Shown: positions 44,208-52,740, counted from the stretch's first letter. The stretch is 64,000 bases of DNA from Nitrospinia bacterium (GCA_029261715.1 JAJDAT010000015.1:1-64000); one strand, 5' to 3'. The notes: generated by a model not told the origin, from the letters alone. Made by a program: numbers and translations.

Positions 44208-45077
44208 ATGCTGTTAGAATCACCTGCAATTAATCATATCAAGCGCTGTAAGCCTCTACTCGGTACTTATGTCGAAGTAAGCGTTTTATCAGAAAGTGAC
44301 GATAAAGCTTTACTTAGCATAACGGAGGATGTGTTTTCTGAAATACAAAGGATTGAAGACTTGATGAGTTTTCATAGTCCTGACAGTGAACTTTCATTTA
44401 TCAATAAAGAAGCATATAAGCATTCTTGTTCGATTTCTAAGGAAATGGAAGAAGTCTTAACGGTAGCGCTGAATTTAAGTGTAATAACCAATGGTGTCTA
44501 TGATATTTCCATCGCCCCTACCCTCGTTAAAAACGGCTTACTACCAGATCACTCCCTTGATATTGATGAGCAGGCAAATTGGCAAGATGTCTCAATAGCG
44601 AACGGAAACATTCGCTTTAAAAGAAAACTATTACTCGACTTAGGGGGAATCGCCAAAGGTTACGCTGTCGATAAAGCATTATGCCTGGTGGAAAACCGAG
44701 TAAAGAACATAACCATCAATGCAGGCGGCGATTTGCGTATGAAAAAATGGCAAGGCAAAACTGTTGGCATTAAAACTTCAAATACTAAAGGTTTAAAATC
44801 CATAATAAGCATGCCTATGCATCAAGCAGCCGTAGCAACTAGTAATAACTCCTATATGGACAGCAATCAAAGCTCTATCGTACACCCATTCACAAAAAAA
44901 ACCGTGAAAGATAAAAAGAGCATTTCTGTTTTTGCGTCAAGTTGCATGCTTGCCGACGCATTAACAAAAGTAGCTTTTTTGAGTGCAAACCTCAAACCAT
45001 TTATTAATTCAACTAACACTAAAGCCATATCAGTAGATGAAAATGGCAACATTCAAAACTTATGTGAAGTTTTATAA
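44208..45077 (+). CDS. apbE: FAD:protein FMN transferase (ApbE)
   Basis: 289 aa. Transfers FMN from FAD to a threonine or serine of a flavoprotein. Motifs: PLLGTYVEV at the N-terminus, LLDLGGIAKGYAVDKAL, NAGGDLRM, HPFTKK and ASSCMLADALTKVAF, the last containing the Mg-binding D-A-x-x-x site. Unlike the usual periplasmic ApbE there is no signal peptide or lipobox, and an in-frame stop a few codons upstream excludes a longer start. Either it works in the cytoplasm before export of its client, or it is exported by an unrecognised way. The obvious client is the FMN-binding protein at 41927. Confidence 0.92.
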   Translation: MLLESPAINHIKRCKPLLGTYVEVSVLSESDDKALLSITEDVFSEIQRIEDLMSFHSPDSELSFINKEAYKHSCSISKEMEEVLTVALNLSVITNGVYDISIAPTLVKNGLLPDHSLDIDEQANWQDVSIANGNIRFKRKLLLDLGGIAKGYAVDKALCLVENRVKNITINAGGDLRMKKWQGKTVGIKTSNTKGLKSIISMPMHQAAVATSNNSYMDSNQSSIVHPFTKKTVKDKKSISVFASSCMLADALTKVAFLSANLKPFINSTNTKAISVDENGNIQNLCEVL

Positions 45078-45078
45078 T

Positions 45079-45552
45079 ATGGTTCAAATCAAAATTCCTA
45101 AGCTCCATCAAATGTGGCTCTTTAGTATTTTTACTCTTGCTTGGTGTAGTGGAGTCGCCTTTTTTGTTCTTAAAACATGGTTTATTGTTGAAGGGGAATT
45201 TGGTCCTGAAAAACATCCGTTCCAATTCACTTCTCTACAAATACATGGTTTGATAGCTTTTTTAATGATGATTACTTATGGCTATTTTATAGGAACACAT
45301 GTGCAAAATACTTGGAAAATGAAATCAAAGCGCACTTCAGGCATTTTGCTTGTTGTCATACCAGCATTCATGATGATCACGGCATATTTGCTCTATTACA
45401 TTGCTAAAGATAGAACCCGCGAAATCATAGGATATGTGCATCTTGGTATAGGACTTATTTTGCCACTTATTTTAACAATACACGTACTCCAAAAAACGCA
45501 AAAGCCCAACACTGTAAATAGAAACAGTATGAACATGGAAAAGGCGATGTAA
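45079..45552 (+). CDS. Four-helix histidine-rich membrane protein, possible b-type cytochrome
   Basis: 157 aa from the ATG at 45079, one base after the apbE stop; the track start inside apbE is less likely. Four membrane helices (about 10-32, 53-73, 83-105, 116-136), with histidines near helix ends: KLHQMW, QIHGL, GTHVQ, GYVHLG, TIHVL. The spacing suits one or two haem b groups, as in DUF4405/cytochrome b561-like proteins. It would pass electrons from the quinone pool across the membrane to the FMN or PepSY proteins. An intrinsic terminator follows, and a second, decayed tail of a homologous gene lies at 45687-45746. Confidence 0.75.
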   Translation: MVQIKIPKLHQMWLFSIFTLAWCSGVAFFVLKTWFIVEGEFGPEKHPFQFTSLQIHGLIAFLMMITYGYFIGTHVQNTWKMKSKRTSGILLVVIPAFMMITAYLLYYIAKDRTREIIGYVHLGIGLILPLILTIHVLQKTQKPNTVNRNSMNMEKAM

Positions 45553-45601
45553 AACCAAGCATTAAACAGTAAAAAGAAAGCAGAGCTATCAGCACAAACT
45601 G

Positions 45602-45644
45602 ACGCTCATTCGGACAGCATAGGCTGTTTGGATGGGCGTTTTTT
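45602..45644 (+). terminator. Intrinsic terminator, plus strand (inverted copy of 43583-43629)
   Basis: ACGCTCATTCGGACAGC, ATAG loop, GCTGTTTGGATGGGCGT, then six T. The preceding 20 bases (45581-45601, CAGAGCTATCAGCACAAACT) also match the other copy. It ends the apbE transcript after the four-helix gene. Confidence 0.88.
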
Positions 45645-45686
45645 ATTTTAAGTAAAGCTTAGAAGATTGAGTAATAGAAATTTAAA

Positions 45687-45746
45687 ATAACACTCATTTT
45701 AACAACACACGTACTTCACGACCAAAAGAAGAAGCTTAAGAGATGA
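45687..45746 (+). pseudogene. Remnant 3' end of a second four-helix gene
   Basis: In frame up to a TGA at 45744-45746 this reads ITLILTTHVLHDQKKKLKR. The intact gene upstream ends with PLILTIHVLQKTQKP, so LILTxHVL and the following QK are shared, and the DNA is nearly identical over about 28 bases (CACT-ATTTTAACAA-ACACGTACT). The TGA overlaps the ATG of the PepSY gene (ATGA), as expected of the original operon junction. An in-frame stop lies just upstream at 45675, so no gene remains. Confidence 0.7.
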
Positions 45747-46312
45747 AAATTAAATGGAACAAAGTAAATCGTCAGACACATCATTGGGGATCGTTTATTT
45801 GTGCCATTCCTGTATTAATAGTCATCGTCACAGGCATATTACTCCAGTTAAAAAAAGAACTCATTTGGGTTCAACCGCCAACAATAAAGGGTAGCGCGAA
45901 AACGCCAACATTAACCTTTGACCAAGTTTTAAATATCGCAAAAACAGTAAAGGAAGCTGCCATTAATGACTGGAAAGATATCGACCGACTTGATGTTCGT
46001 CCTAAAAAAGGTGTGATAAAGATTCGCGCTAAAAATAGATGGGAAATACAAATCGACCACCAGACAGGAAAGCTTTTACAAACTGCTTATAGGCGCTCAG
46101 ATTTAATTGAATCAATACATGACGGTAGTTTCTTTCACGATAATGCAAAGCTTTGGATATTTCTTCCTTCAGCTTTTGTACTCCTAGTTCTATGGATAAC
46201 AGGAATTTATTTATTCACAACGACAACAATGCGCGAAAAAAATAAAAAGACAAACCCAAAAAAGAAAAACCTAAAACGGACTACTAATATTACAAATGAA
46301 GTTGGAGTTTAA
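45743..46312 (+). CDS. Small PepSY-associated membrane protein
   Basis: 189 aa, two membrane helices (about 16-35 and 135-155) flanking a PepSY-like periplasmic domain (TFDQVLNIAKTV, IRAKNRWEIQIDHQTGKLLQ). Histidines at the membrane edges (QTHHWGSF, ESIHDGSFFHD) may bind haem. It looks like a half-size relative of the PepSY_TM reductases such as the 421-aa protein at 37780. The C-terminal tail is very basic. It overlaps the next gene by 17 bases. Confidence 0.82.
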   Translation: MKIKWNKVNRQTHHWGSFICAIPVLIVIVTGILLQLKKELIWVQPPTIKGSAKTPTLTFDQVLNIAKTVKEAAINDWKDIDRLDVRPKKGVIKIRAKNRWEIQIDHQTGKLLQTAYRRSDLIESIHDGSFFHDNAKLWIFLPSAFVLLVLWITGIYLFTTTTMREKNKKTNPKKKNLKRTTNITNEVGV

Positions 46313-46970
46313 TTATTATATAAAAAAAATATTATTACTATTTTTAGGCATTTTTTTTGTTGGCGTTTCCACACCCTGCTATGGGTTTGAGCATAATGAA
46401 AAAATATCAATAAAACGTAACGGTCAGGAAGTAACTTTTTCTACTGAAATAGATTATCGCTATGATGGGGACAATAATTTCCGTCGTCATTATGACGTAG
46501 GCGTTAAGGTTCCTTTAAGTTTCCTGGGCGAAGGGTGGTCTGTTGGCGCTAATTTTCGCATGATATATAAAAAATCGCGCGCTGGGGACTGGAATTTAGA
46601 AAAAAGACCTCATGGAACAATTCAAAAAACATTCAAGTCACCTGAATTAGAATGGCTCCCTGAATTGAAATGGACTCTAAGAACGCGACAAGAGTATAGA
46701 ATCAGAGAAAATGGCAGCTATACCACACGTAATCGCATTCGCTATAAAATCAAATCGGAGGAAGAATATTTAAAAGTAAAACCTTTTTTCGGTCATGAGA
46801 TTTTCTATGATTTTGACTTAAAGGATTTCAGTAAAAACAGAATAACTTTAGGAATTCAATTACCTGAAGTTAAAGGAACCACACCGAGTATATATTACAG
46901 GTTCGTAACTGATTTAGACGATGAACCTGTGCATACATTATCAAGTTTGGTATTCAAGTTAGGCTTTTAA
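46296..46970 (+). CDS. Outer-membrane barrel-like protein
   Basis: 224 aa. Signal peptide (KKILLLFLGIFFVGVSTP, cleavage near CYGF). The mature part has the alternating pattern and many R, Y and K residues of short barrels such as DUF2490 (EIDYRYDGDNNFRRHYDVG, WTLRTRQEYRIREN), and closes with LVFKLGF, ending in phenylalanine. Overlaps the PepSY gene by 17 bases, so made with it. Function unknown. Confidence 0.75.
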   Translation: MKLEFNYYIKKILLLFLGIFFVGVSTPCYGFEHNEKISIKRNGQEVTFSTEIDYRYDGDNNFRRHYDVGVKVPLSFLGEGWSVGANFRMIYKKSRAGDWNLEKRPHGTIQKTFKSPELEWLPELKWTLRTRQEYRIRENGSYTTRNRIRYKIKSEEEYLKVKPFFGHEIFYDFDLKDFSKNRITLGIQLPEVKGTTPSIYYRFVTDLDDEPVHTLSSLVFKLGF

Positions 46971-47100
46971 AAGAAATGAACATATTTAAATTGTCTCGAA
47001 GGATGGACAAAAGGTTTTACCTGTTAGGCAAAAAAATATGAAGAAGAGGTTTCGTTCACAAAAGCCCTTTCACCCCAATTAAGAGAAATGGATTATAAAG

Positions 47101-47373
47101 ATGATCAAGTTATTAAATATATTATTACTTTTGCTCATTGTGTCCTGTGCGTCTACTCGAAAGTTTCCGGAGGAAAACTCCCCTGATGTTAAAGTATTTA
47201 AGACCGTATGTGGTCAGTGTCATAACCCATCACCACATCCAAAAGAGCATATCTCAAAGGATTGGGATAAAACTGTGGACGTTATGGTAATACATATGGA
47301 AAACAGAGGCATGGCATATAATCAAGACGAAATACAGACGATTCGAGATTATTTAAAACGAAATGCTAGCTAA
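47101..47373 (+). CDS. Lipoprotein monohaem cytochrome c
   Basis: 90 aa. Lipoprotein signal peptide with lipobox LLIVSCAS, then one haem motif CGQCH (near residue 37), followed by helices typical of a small class I cytochrome c. Anchored to a membrane on the periplasmic side, it could be the exit or entry carrier of the redox module upstream. A strange feature is that the codons before the ATG (from about 47040) remain open in another frame through the start region; I consider that a shadow. Confidence 0.82.
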   Translation: MIKLLNILLLLLIVSCASTRKFPEENSPDVKVFKTVCGQCHNPSPHPKEHISKDWDKTVDVMVIHMENRGMAYNQDEIQTIRDYLKRNAS

Positions 47374-48040
47374 GAGGTGACGGAAAGAAAAATCTTCTAT
47401 GACATAGTCAATGAAATAGATAGAACTTAAATGATCTTCTGATTTTACATTTATTTTTTTAAAAGCCTCAAAATGTTTGACGCTGAAGTTCCTGGAAAGA
47501 TTAACTTTATAAAAAATTGGATAACCAATTATTTAAATTTCGAAAACCAAATTAATAACATTAAAAACACATCAAAAAACATAAACATTTTAAACAGCTA
47601 AACGTTATTTTTTGATAATTTAAAAGAAATGCCTTTTTAACGTCAAAAACTGTTTTTTTATTGTTTTTAACAATAATTCTCCCTCTCCCATTTGGGCAAT
47701 ATCTTTTACTATTTTAAGTGCAAAGTTTTAGGCGATTTCCGTCTTCATAACTCAACCATTATTGAATTTCAAAACTAAAAAATTACTTAGAAAATCTTCA
47801 CTTTAATTCCTTCATAATTTCGTAAACCAATCACTCTCATCCTCTCCAACTTTTTTAACGCACAGCCTTCCTCTCTAGAAGTGATAATTGTTGTAATGCC
47901 CTCTTTGGACGTTTATACTTAATTTCGCAAATTGATAGCTAATAGTTTCAATAAGTTGTGACTTTTAAAATGCAATAAAACTTTGCGACAATAATAGAAA
48001 TATTCAACCTAAATTCATCTATATAATCAAAGTCCCCGGA
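47374..48040. other. 667-base gap, nothing identified
   Basis: Very AT-rich, with long T and A runs. No ORF above about 60 codons that makes sense, no hairpin strong enough to call, no copy of the window's repeats. It separates the iron/flavin region from the chemoreceptor. Confidence 0.45.
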
Positions 48041-50062
48041 ATGAATTCCATAAAATTCAAAATTATTTTTTGGTTTGTTCTTATTGGTTCGGTTCCCGCA
48101 ATTGGTATTGGAGCCTATGCCATCAAACAACAATCAGAGACATTAGAACAAGAAGCTATTCAAACTCAACAAAAACTTTTGTCCCAAAAACTCCTTGAAG
48201 TTAATACTTTTTTGCAAGATATTCGATTCGATCTGAAAGAGATTTCCCGCAGATTTACTCTGCAAAACCTAATAGAAGCCATTCCAACTCAAGACCAAGA
48301 GGAAGTTGAATTTTGGCTTGAACCCGTCCAAGAAGACTTTTCAAGGTTCGCTAAAATACGGCAAAGATATAATGTCATTCAATTAGCCAGAATCGATGGC
48401 CAAGAAATAATCCATGTTAATTTTGACGGTAAAGAATCGAAACTTGTAGATAGCCAAGACTTACCATCTGTTAACGGTCAATCTTTTTTCGAAACAATTC
48501 GCGCTCTAGGTGAAGGCCAATACGCAGTCTTACCTCTTATGGCTTTTGATACAAAAGTTTCAAAAGAAAGTTTTCGCGGCCCCGTGATTAGGTTTGGAAT
48601 GCCTCTATTCACTCCTGGGTCTCAAAAAGTAGGAGTCCTAGTTCTTACCGCCTTTGCAGATCATTTACTAGAAACTTTTTCAGATATCTCAAACGGCAAT
48701 ATATTGTTATCCGATTCAGACGGTTATTTAATTGGCCATCCCGATTCTCAGGTTAGAGACAATTGGGTTTTGCATGATAAGGATGAAAAACTCAGACACT
48801 TTTTAGATCAAAGTTTAATTTCAAAAATGTTTAAGCGGGAATCAGGTCTCATTACTGATCACTCAGAAGAAATAATATCTTTCCAAAAAATAGTCTTTAA
48901 CCCGCAAGATACTTCAGATTTTTGGATTGGAATACTAAGCCAAAAAAGAGAAGACGTTTTACTCTCCATCACGCAGTTTCGAACGCGATTCATCTTTATC
49001 ATTTTAACTGTGGTGGCAATTGTCGTTTTTGCCGCAATGTTTTTTGGTAATAATTTAACGCGACCATTACGCAAAGTGGTTAAGCTTGCCAATTCCATTT
49101 CTAATGGAGAACTTGAAGTCGGTCGTCTTAATTACACTTCTAAAGACGAAATTGGCATTCTTGCTGGCACTTTTGACAAAATGGCGGACACCTTACGCAA
49201 AAATATTTTTTCTATTAAAGATGTAGCAAAGACCTTATTTGGTTCTTCCACCGAAATTTCAACTGCGGTACAACAACAGTCTGCCATAATGGCGCAGCAA
49301 TCAGCTTCTATAACTGAAATAACCGCCACTTTAGAAAGTTTGACAACAACTTCTTCGCAAATTGCAGATAACTCTAATTCTGTTGTGCAAATATCCGCAG
49401 AAGCTTTAGAGCAATCTAAAGAAGGAATGAACTCTATTTTAGAAATTAATAAAAAGATGTCCCAAATCGCTGAAGAAAATGAAAACAGCGTTCATGAAAT
49501 TGTAGAATTAGGCCAAAAGTCTAAAGAAATTGGTAGAGTCATGGAAATTATTAACGATATTGCCGATCAAACAAAGCTCATCGCTTTCAACGCAGCAATT
49601 GAAGCTTCAAGCGCGGGGGAAGCTGGAAAAAGATTTGGAGTGGTCGCCATAGAAATACGACAACTCGCCGAAAACGTGATGAGAGCCACTCGTGAAATAG
49701 AAAACAAAGTTGAAGAAACCCAACAAGCAATTAATCGCTTGGTAATCAATTCAGAAAGAGGAGCAAAGCGAGTGGATGAAGGAGCTCAATTAGCCACAGA
49801 GACTCTCGCAAAGTTAGAAAAACTTGTTAATGGCGCTCAATCTACAAACGAAGAAGCCGATCAAATTTCATATTCAACAAAACAACAGAAAAACGCGACA
49901 AGTCAGGTTTTTGTAGCTCTAAAAGAAATCCAGCAAGGAATCCATGAAACATTCTCCGCGATAAAACAGACAAGCTCAATCACCGACAACTTAGCTAACT
50001 CTTCTAAAATGTTAAACGCGCTTGTAGGAGAGTTTAAATTTAATAAAAAAAAGAATCAATAA
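48041..50062 (+). CDS. Methyl-accepting chemotaxis protein
   Basis: 673 aa. A membrane helix at about 8-28, a periplasmic ligand-binding domain of cache type (about 35-300; GVLVLTAFADHLL, GNILLSDSDGYLIGHPD), a second helix (about 310-333), HAMP (LTRPLRKVVKLANSISNGELEV) and the cytoplasmic signalling hairpin with the highly conserved tip MEIINDIADQTKLIAFNAAIEASSAGEAGKRFGVVA-type sequence. No che genes are near, so it must use a pathway encoded elsewhere. Long gaps flank it on the left. Confidence 0.93.
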   Translation: MNSIKFKIIFWFVLIGSVPAIGIGAYAIKQQSETLEQEAIQTQQKLLSQKLLEVNTFLQDIRFDLKEISRRFTLQNLIEAIPTQDQEEVEFWLEPVQEDFSRFAKIRQRYNVIQLARIDGQEIIHVNFDGKESKLVDSQDLPSVNGQSFFETIRALGEGQYAVLPLMAFDTKVSKESFRGPVIRFGMPLFTPGSQKVGVLVLTAFADHLLETFSDISNGNILLSDSDGYLIGHPDSQVRDNWVLHDKDEKLRHFLDQSLISKMFKRESGLITDHSEEIISFQKIVFNPQDTSDFWIGILSQKREDVLLSITQFRTRFIFIILTVVAIVVFAAMFFGNNLTRPLRKVVKLANSISNGELEVGRLNYTSKDEIGILAGTFDKMADTLRKNIFSIKDVAKTLFGSSTEISTAVQQQSAIMAQQSASITEITATLESLTTTSSQIADNSNSVVQISAEALEQSKEGMNSILEINKKMSQIAEENENSVHEIVELGQKSKEIGRVMEIINDIADQTKLIAFNAAIEASSAGEAGKRFGVVAIEIRQLAENVMRATREIENKVEETQQAINRLVINSERGAKRVDEGAQLATETLAKLEKLVNGAQSTNEEADQISYSTKQQKNATSQVFVALKEIQQGIHETFSAIKQTSSITDNLANSSKMLNALVGEFKFNKKKNQ

Positions 50063-50191
50063 TTCCATGCTTGATAAGCATTTCACCCCCCCAAGCCATA
50101 TAAAACTTTAAATATATTTTTTAGCATTTCTCCCTTAAAACCTTCCTGAAAGCCTTACCAGCTTGTATAACGAAATAATTTAAATTTAACA

Positions 50192-50791
50192 ATGACTATA
50201 CTTAAATTAATTGTATTTATTTCCGGAGCAGTTTTAATGGCGCTAGAGATAGTGGGAAGTCGCTTGCTTTCGCCATTTTTTGGAAATTCAGTCTTTGTTT
50301 GGTCGAGCTTAATATCGGTGTTTTTAATATCATTAAGCGTGGGATATCATTTAGGAGGGAAGTTAGCGGACAAAATGCCCACCCCAAAAATTCTTAGCGT
50401 AATTATTTTTGGGTCGGGAGTCTTAATCTTTATTATTCCTTTTATCCAAGAACCTGTTAATAACGCTATTTTTGATTTAGATCTTGGAATGAAAATTAGT
50501 CCTCTAATCGCTTCATGCTTACTCTTCCTATTGCCAAGTATTTTAATGGGTGCGGTCTCTCCATTTGCCGTTAAGATGAGCGCAACTTCTATTGAAACTT
50601 TAGGCAATGTATCCGGCAATATTTCCGCTATTTCTACAATAGGAAATATCTTTGGAACTTTGTTCACATCGTTTTACTTGATCCCAACAATAGGAACCAA
50701 ATTAATAATTAATTTGCTTGGTTTAACACTTTTGTTGTCTAGCGGACTAATATTTATTTATTGCCGTTTTGTATCAAAAAATACGCAATAG
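50192..50791 (+). CDS. Membrane half of a spermidine-synthase-like protein
   Basis: 199 aa with six or so helices. It matches the N-terminal membrane segment of the 'fused MFS/spermidine synthase' group: GAVLMALEIVGSRLLSPFFGNSVFVWSSLISVFLISLSVGY and LMGAVSPFAVKM are typical. The frame stops after the membrane part, and the catalytic part is a separate gene 244 bases downstream. No sign of a frameshift linking the two was found. Confidence 0.82.
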   Translation: MTILKLIVFISGAVLMALEIVGSRLLSPFFGNSVFVWSSLISVFLISLSVGYHLGGKLADKMPTPKILSVIIFGSGVLIFIIPFIQEPVNNAIFDLDLGMKISPLIASCLLFLLPSILMGAVSPFAVKMSATSIETLGNVSGNISAISTIGNIFGTLFTSFYLIPTIGTKLIINLLGLTLLLSSGLIFIYCRFVSKNTQ

Positions 50792-51035
50792 TTCTTTCCT
50801 GTTCTATAAACTCAACTTACTATTTTACGATTCCGCTGCCCTCAATATGAAATCTTGCAGATGATCTCATCTTAAGATTCAGGCTTGATTAAGGATTGAC
50901 TATTATCTACACTTAGATATACGAGTTAACGCAAAAAGCTCTATAACAAATAACTTAGTGAACGTTATTCTTCAAAAATTTTGACAAGCTAAGTAAATAC
51001 TTCAAGAACTTTTAATCTCTTCTCAAATTAACGCA

Positions 51036-52013
51036 TTGAAAAAATATTTCCTAAAACTCCCAATTTATATTTCGGTTAGTATTTTTCTGCTCATTATTGG
51101 ACTTCATAATGCCTTTGCAATTCCGCCTTACTCAAGCGACATAAGGTTCAAACCTGTTCTTGAAAAAGAATCTATTTATAACAACATCGTCGTCTATTAT
51201 TCAGATAAAGATAAATTGGTTATGGCGTTTAAAAGTAAAGGGACGACATATAGCGAAACCGAAATCGATCTATCCGATCCAATAAACCTTACCATTGAAT
51301 ACACTCGGCTTTTTATGTCGACATTATTCTTTGTTCCAGAACCTAAAAACATATTGATAGTTGGATTAGGAGCTGGAGCTATGTCCAATTTCCTCCAGAG
51401 TTATTATCCTAATACAAATATAGACATGATCGAAATTGACGAAGAGGTTGTCAAAATTTCTAGAGAATATTTTGGAATGAGAGAATCTAAATTAACTAAA
51501 GTTCACGTAAAAGACGGTAGAGTTTTTGTTAAAAGGGCCAAGAAAAAATACGACATTATTTTCTTAGACGCGTTTAGAGGAAGTTTTGTTCCATTTCATC
51601 TAAAAACCAAAGAGTTTTACAAAGAAATAAAAAACAAACTAACTCCAAATGGCGTGGTCGCTTCTAATCTATTTGGCGGGTCAGCGCTCTACCCATATGA
51701 TCTAAGAACTTTTAGCGAAGTATACAAAAAACTATACTCATTCAAAGGTCAAGGTAATGTCATCTTGATTGCGGGAAACGATGAGGCTATCAAACTTGAA
51801 GATGCTGGTATGATGGAAGCGGCGAAAAAACTTATGGCCGAAAAAAAATTCAATTTTGACTTTAAATATATCGCGGAAAGTTATTTTCCTGTTGGGTCCA
51901 TCGACAAAAACTTAAGAGCTTTTACCGACGACTTCGCTCCAGTTAACTTCATCAACAGCGTGCAAGACCACAATACGGAATGCTTTGCCTGCCTGTACGA
52001 CACGCGAAAATAA
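51036..52013 (+). CDS. Spermidine-synthase-like methyltransferase-fold protein, exported or membrane-tethered
   Basis: 325 aa, TTG start at 51036. A hydrophobic N-terminus (IYISVSIFLLIIGLHNAFA) is followed by the polyamine-synthase fold: ILIVGLGAGAMSNFL (nucleotide-binding loop), IDMIEIDEEVVKISREYF (acidic residue for the ribose), VKDGRVFVKRAKKKYDIIFLDAF (catalytic region). The polyamine-synthase gatekeeper residues are not obvious, so the substrate is uncertain. It pairs with the preceding membrane gene. A C-terminal CFACLYD is unusual. Confidence 0.8.
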   Translation: MKKYFLKLPIYISVSIFLLIIGLHNAFAIPPYSSDIRFKPVLEKESIYNNIVVYYSDKDKLVMAFKSKGTTYSETEIDLSDPINLTIEYTRLFMSTLFFVPEPKNILIVGLGAGAMSNFLQSYYPNTNIDMIEIDEEVVKISREYFGMRESKLTKVHVKDGRVFVKRAKKKYDIIFLDAFRGSFVPFHLKTKEFYKEIKNKLTPNGVVASNLFGGSALYPYDLRTFSEVYKKLYSFKGQGNVILIAGNDEAIKLEDAGMMEAAKKLMAEKKFNFDFKYIAESYFPVGSIDKNLRAFTDDFAPVNFINSVQDHNTECFACLYDTRK

Positions 52014-52060
52014 TCTAACTACAGATTGTGTGAAGAAATTTTCTAGAAGAATATTTGAAA

Positions 52061-52558
52061 CTATTCGTAAATTTCAAATTTTTTGAGGTATTTTACAAAA
52101 TCAGCGACATCCACAAGCTCGATGGACTCTTCTCTAACAATTTGACGAGCCTCGTCTGAGAAGTATCCTGTCGTGACCAAGATTCCCTTGGCTGCCCCTT
52201 CCCCTTTAACAGTATCCAAAAACCCGGTTACCATAGTCCCTGGTATAATATTATTGGGAGGTTCAAATACGCAAAGTCCTAAATAAAGACCTCCAACAAC
52301 GGGAGTTTCGTCTTTTAAAGACACCTCTAGTTCATTGTCTTCAGCCCAAACAGAATGTTCGTAATCAAGATTAAATTTTGAAAAAAAGGCTAAGCACTTC
52401 TCCTTAAACTCATTTCTTTCGGTAAGGAAGAGCGGAAGATCGTCTCGTACTTCGTCGCCTAATCTTTCTCTTGGAGGGGGGGGAGCGGTATTTTTTAATA
52501 ATAAGATTAGGACAAGCCCAATCATTATGCCCGCGAAGGCAATTATAAAAATTCCCAC
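52061..52558 (-). CDS. Membrane-anchored Mrr-like protein without catalytic motif
   Basis: 165 aa. One membrane helix (about 3-22), then a domain like the Mrr/PD-(D/E)xK restriction fold; TVKGEGAAKGILVTTGYFSDEARQIV and IELVDVADF are the second half of that fold. Where active members have Q-x-K (as in VQCKRY), this protein has LGLCVFEPP, so the metal/catalytic lysine is absent. It overlaps the next gene upstream by one base and lies at the end of the cytochrome bc cluster. A structural or sensing role is possible; nuclease activity is unlikely. Confidence 0.75.
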   Translation of the reverse strand: MGIFIIAFAGIMIGLVLILLLKNTAPPPPRERLGDEVRDDLPLFLTERNEFKEKCLAFFSKFNLDYEHSVWAEDNELEVSLKDETPVVGGLYLGLCVFEPPNNIIPGTMVTGFLDTVKGEGAAKGILVTTGYFSDEARQIVREESIELVDVADFVKYLKKFEIYE

Positions 52559-52740
52559 TACTTAATCATTTCGTCGTAAACTTTTTCCTTTTTACCCGCT
52601 TTAATCAATTTATCATGCTTAATCATTTCTTTTATCGCGATCCAAAAGAGGAAAAATACGATACCCAACATAGCCCCAATAGGAATATTATCTGGCTTAG
52701 TTGCAATTAATAGGAAATTTTGAAGAGCTGAGTTTTCCAT
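52558..52740 (-). CDS. Small single-helix membrane protein (60 aa)
   Basis: A membrane helix at about 20-38 (AMLGIVFFLFWIAIKEMI) and a basic C-terminus with KAGKKEKVYDEMIK. Directly follows the octahaem cytochrome gene (69 bases) and overlaps the Mrr-like gene by one base. Probably an accessory subunit of the bc-type complex, by position and size. Family unknown to me. Confidence 0.7.
   Translation of the reverse strand: MENSALQNFLLIATKPDNIPIGAMLGIVFFLFWIAIKEMIKHDKLIKAGKKEKVYDEMIK

Noticed and set aside
43583-45644. Inverted hairpin units as integron attC sites
   Set aside because: They lack the GTTRRRY-type core sites and are followed by T-runs, so they are terminators.
47035-47170. Open frame (YEEEVSFTKALSPQL...) running across the start of the lipoprotein cytochrome gene
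   Set aside because: The cytochrome frame has a lipobox and CxxCH; the other frame is short with no upstream start, so it is probably a shadow, although a relic of another gene cannot be excluded.
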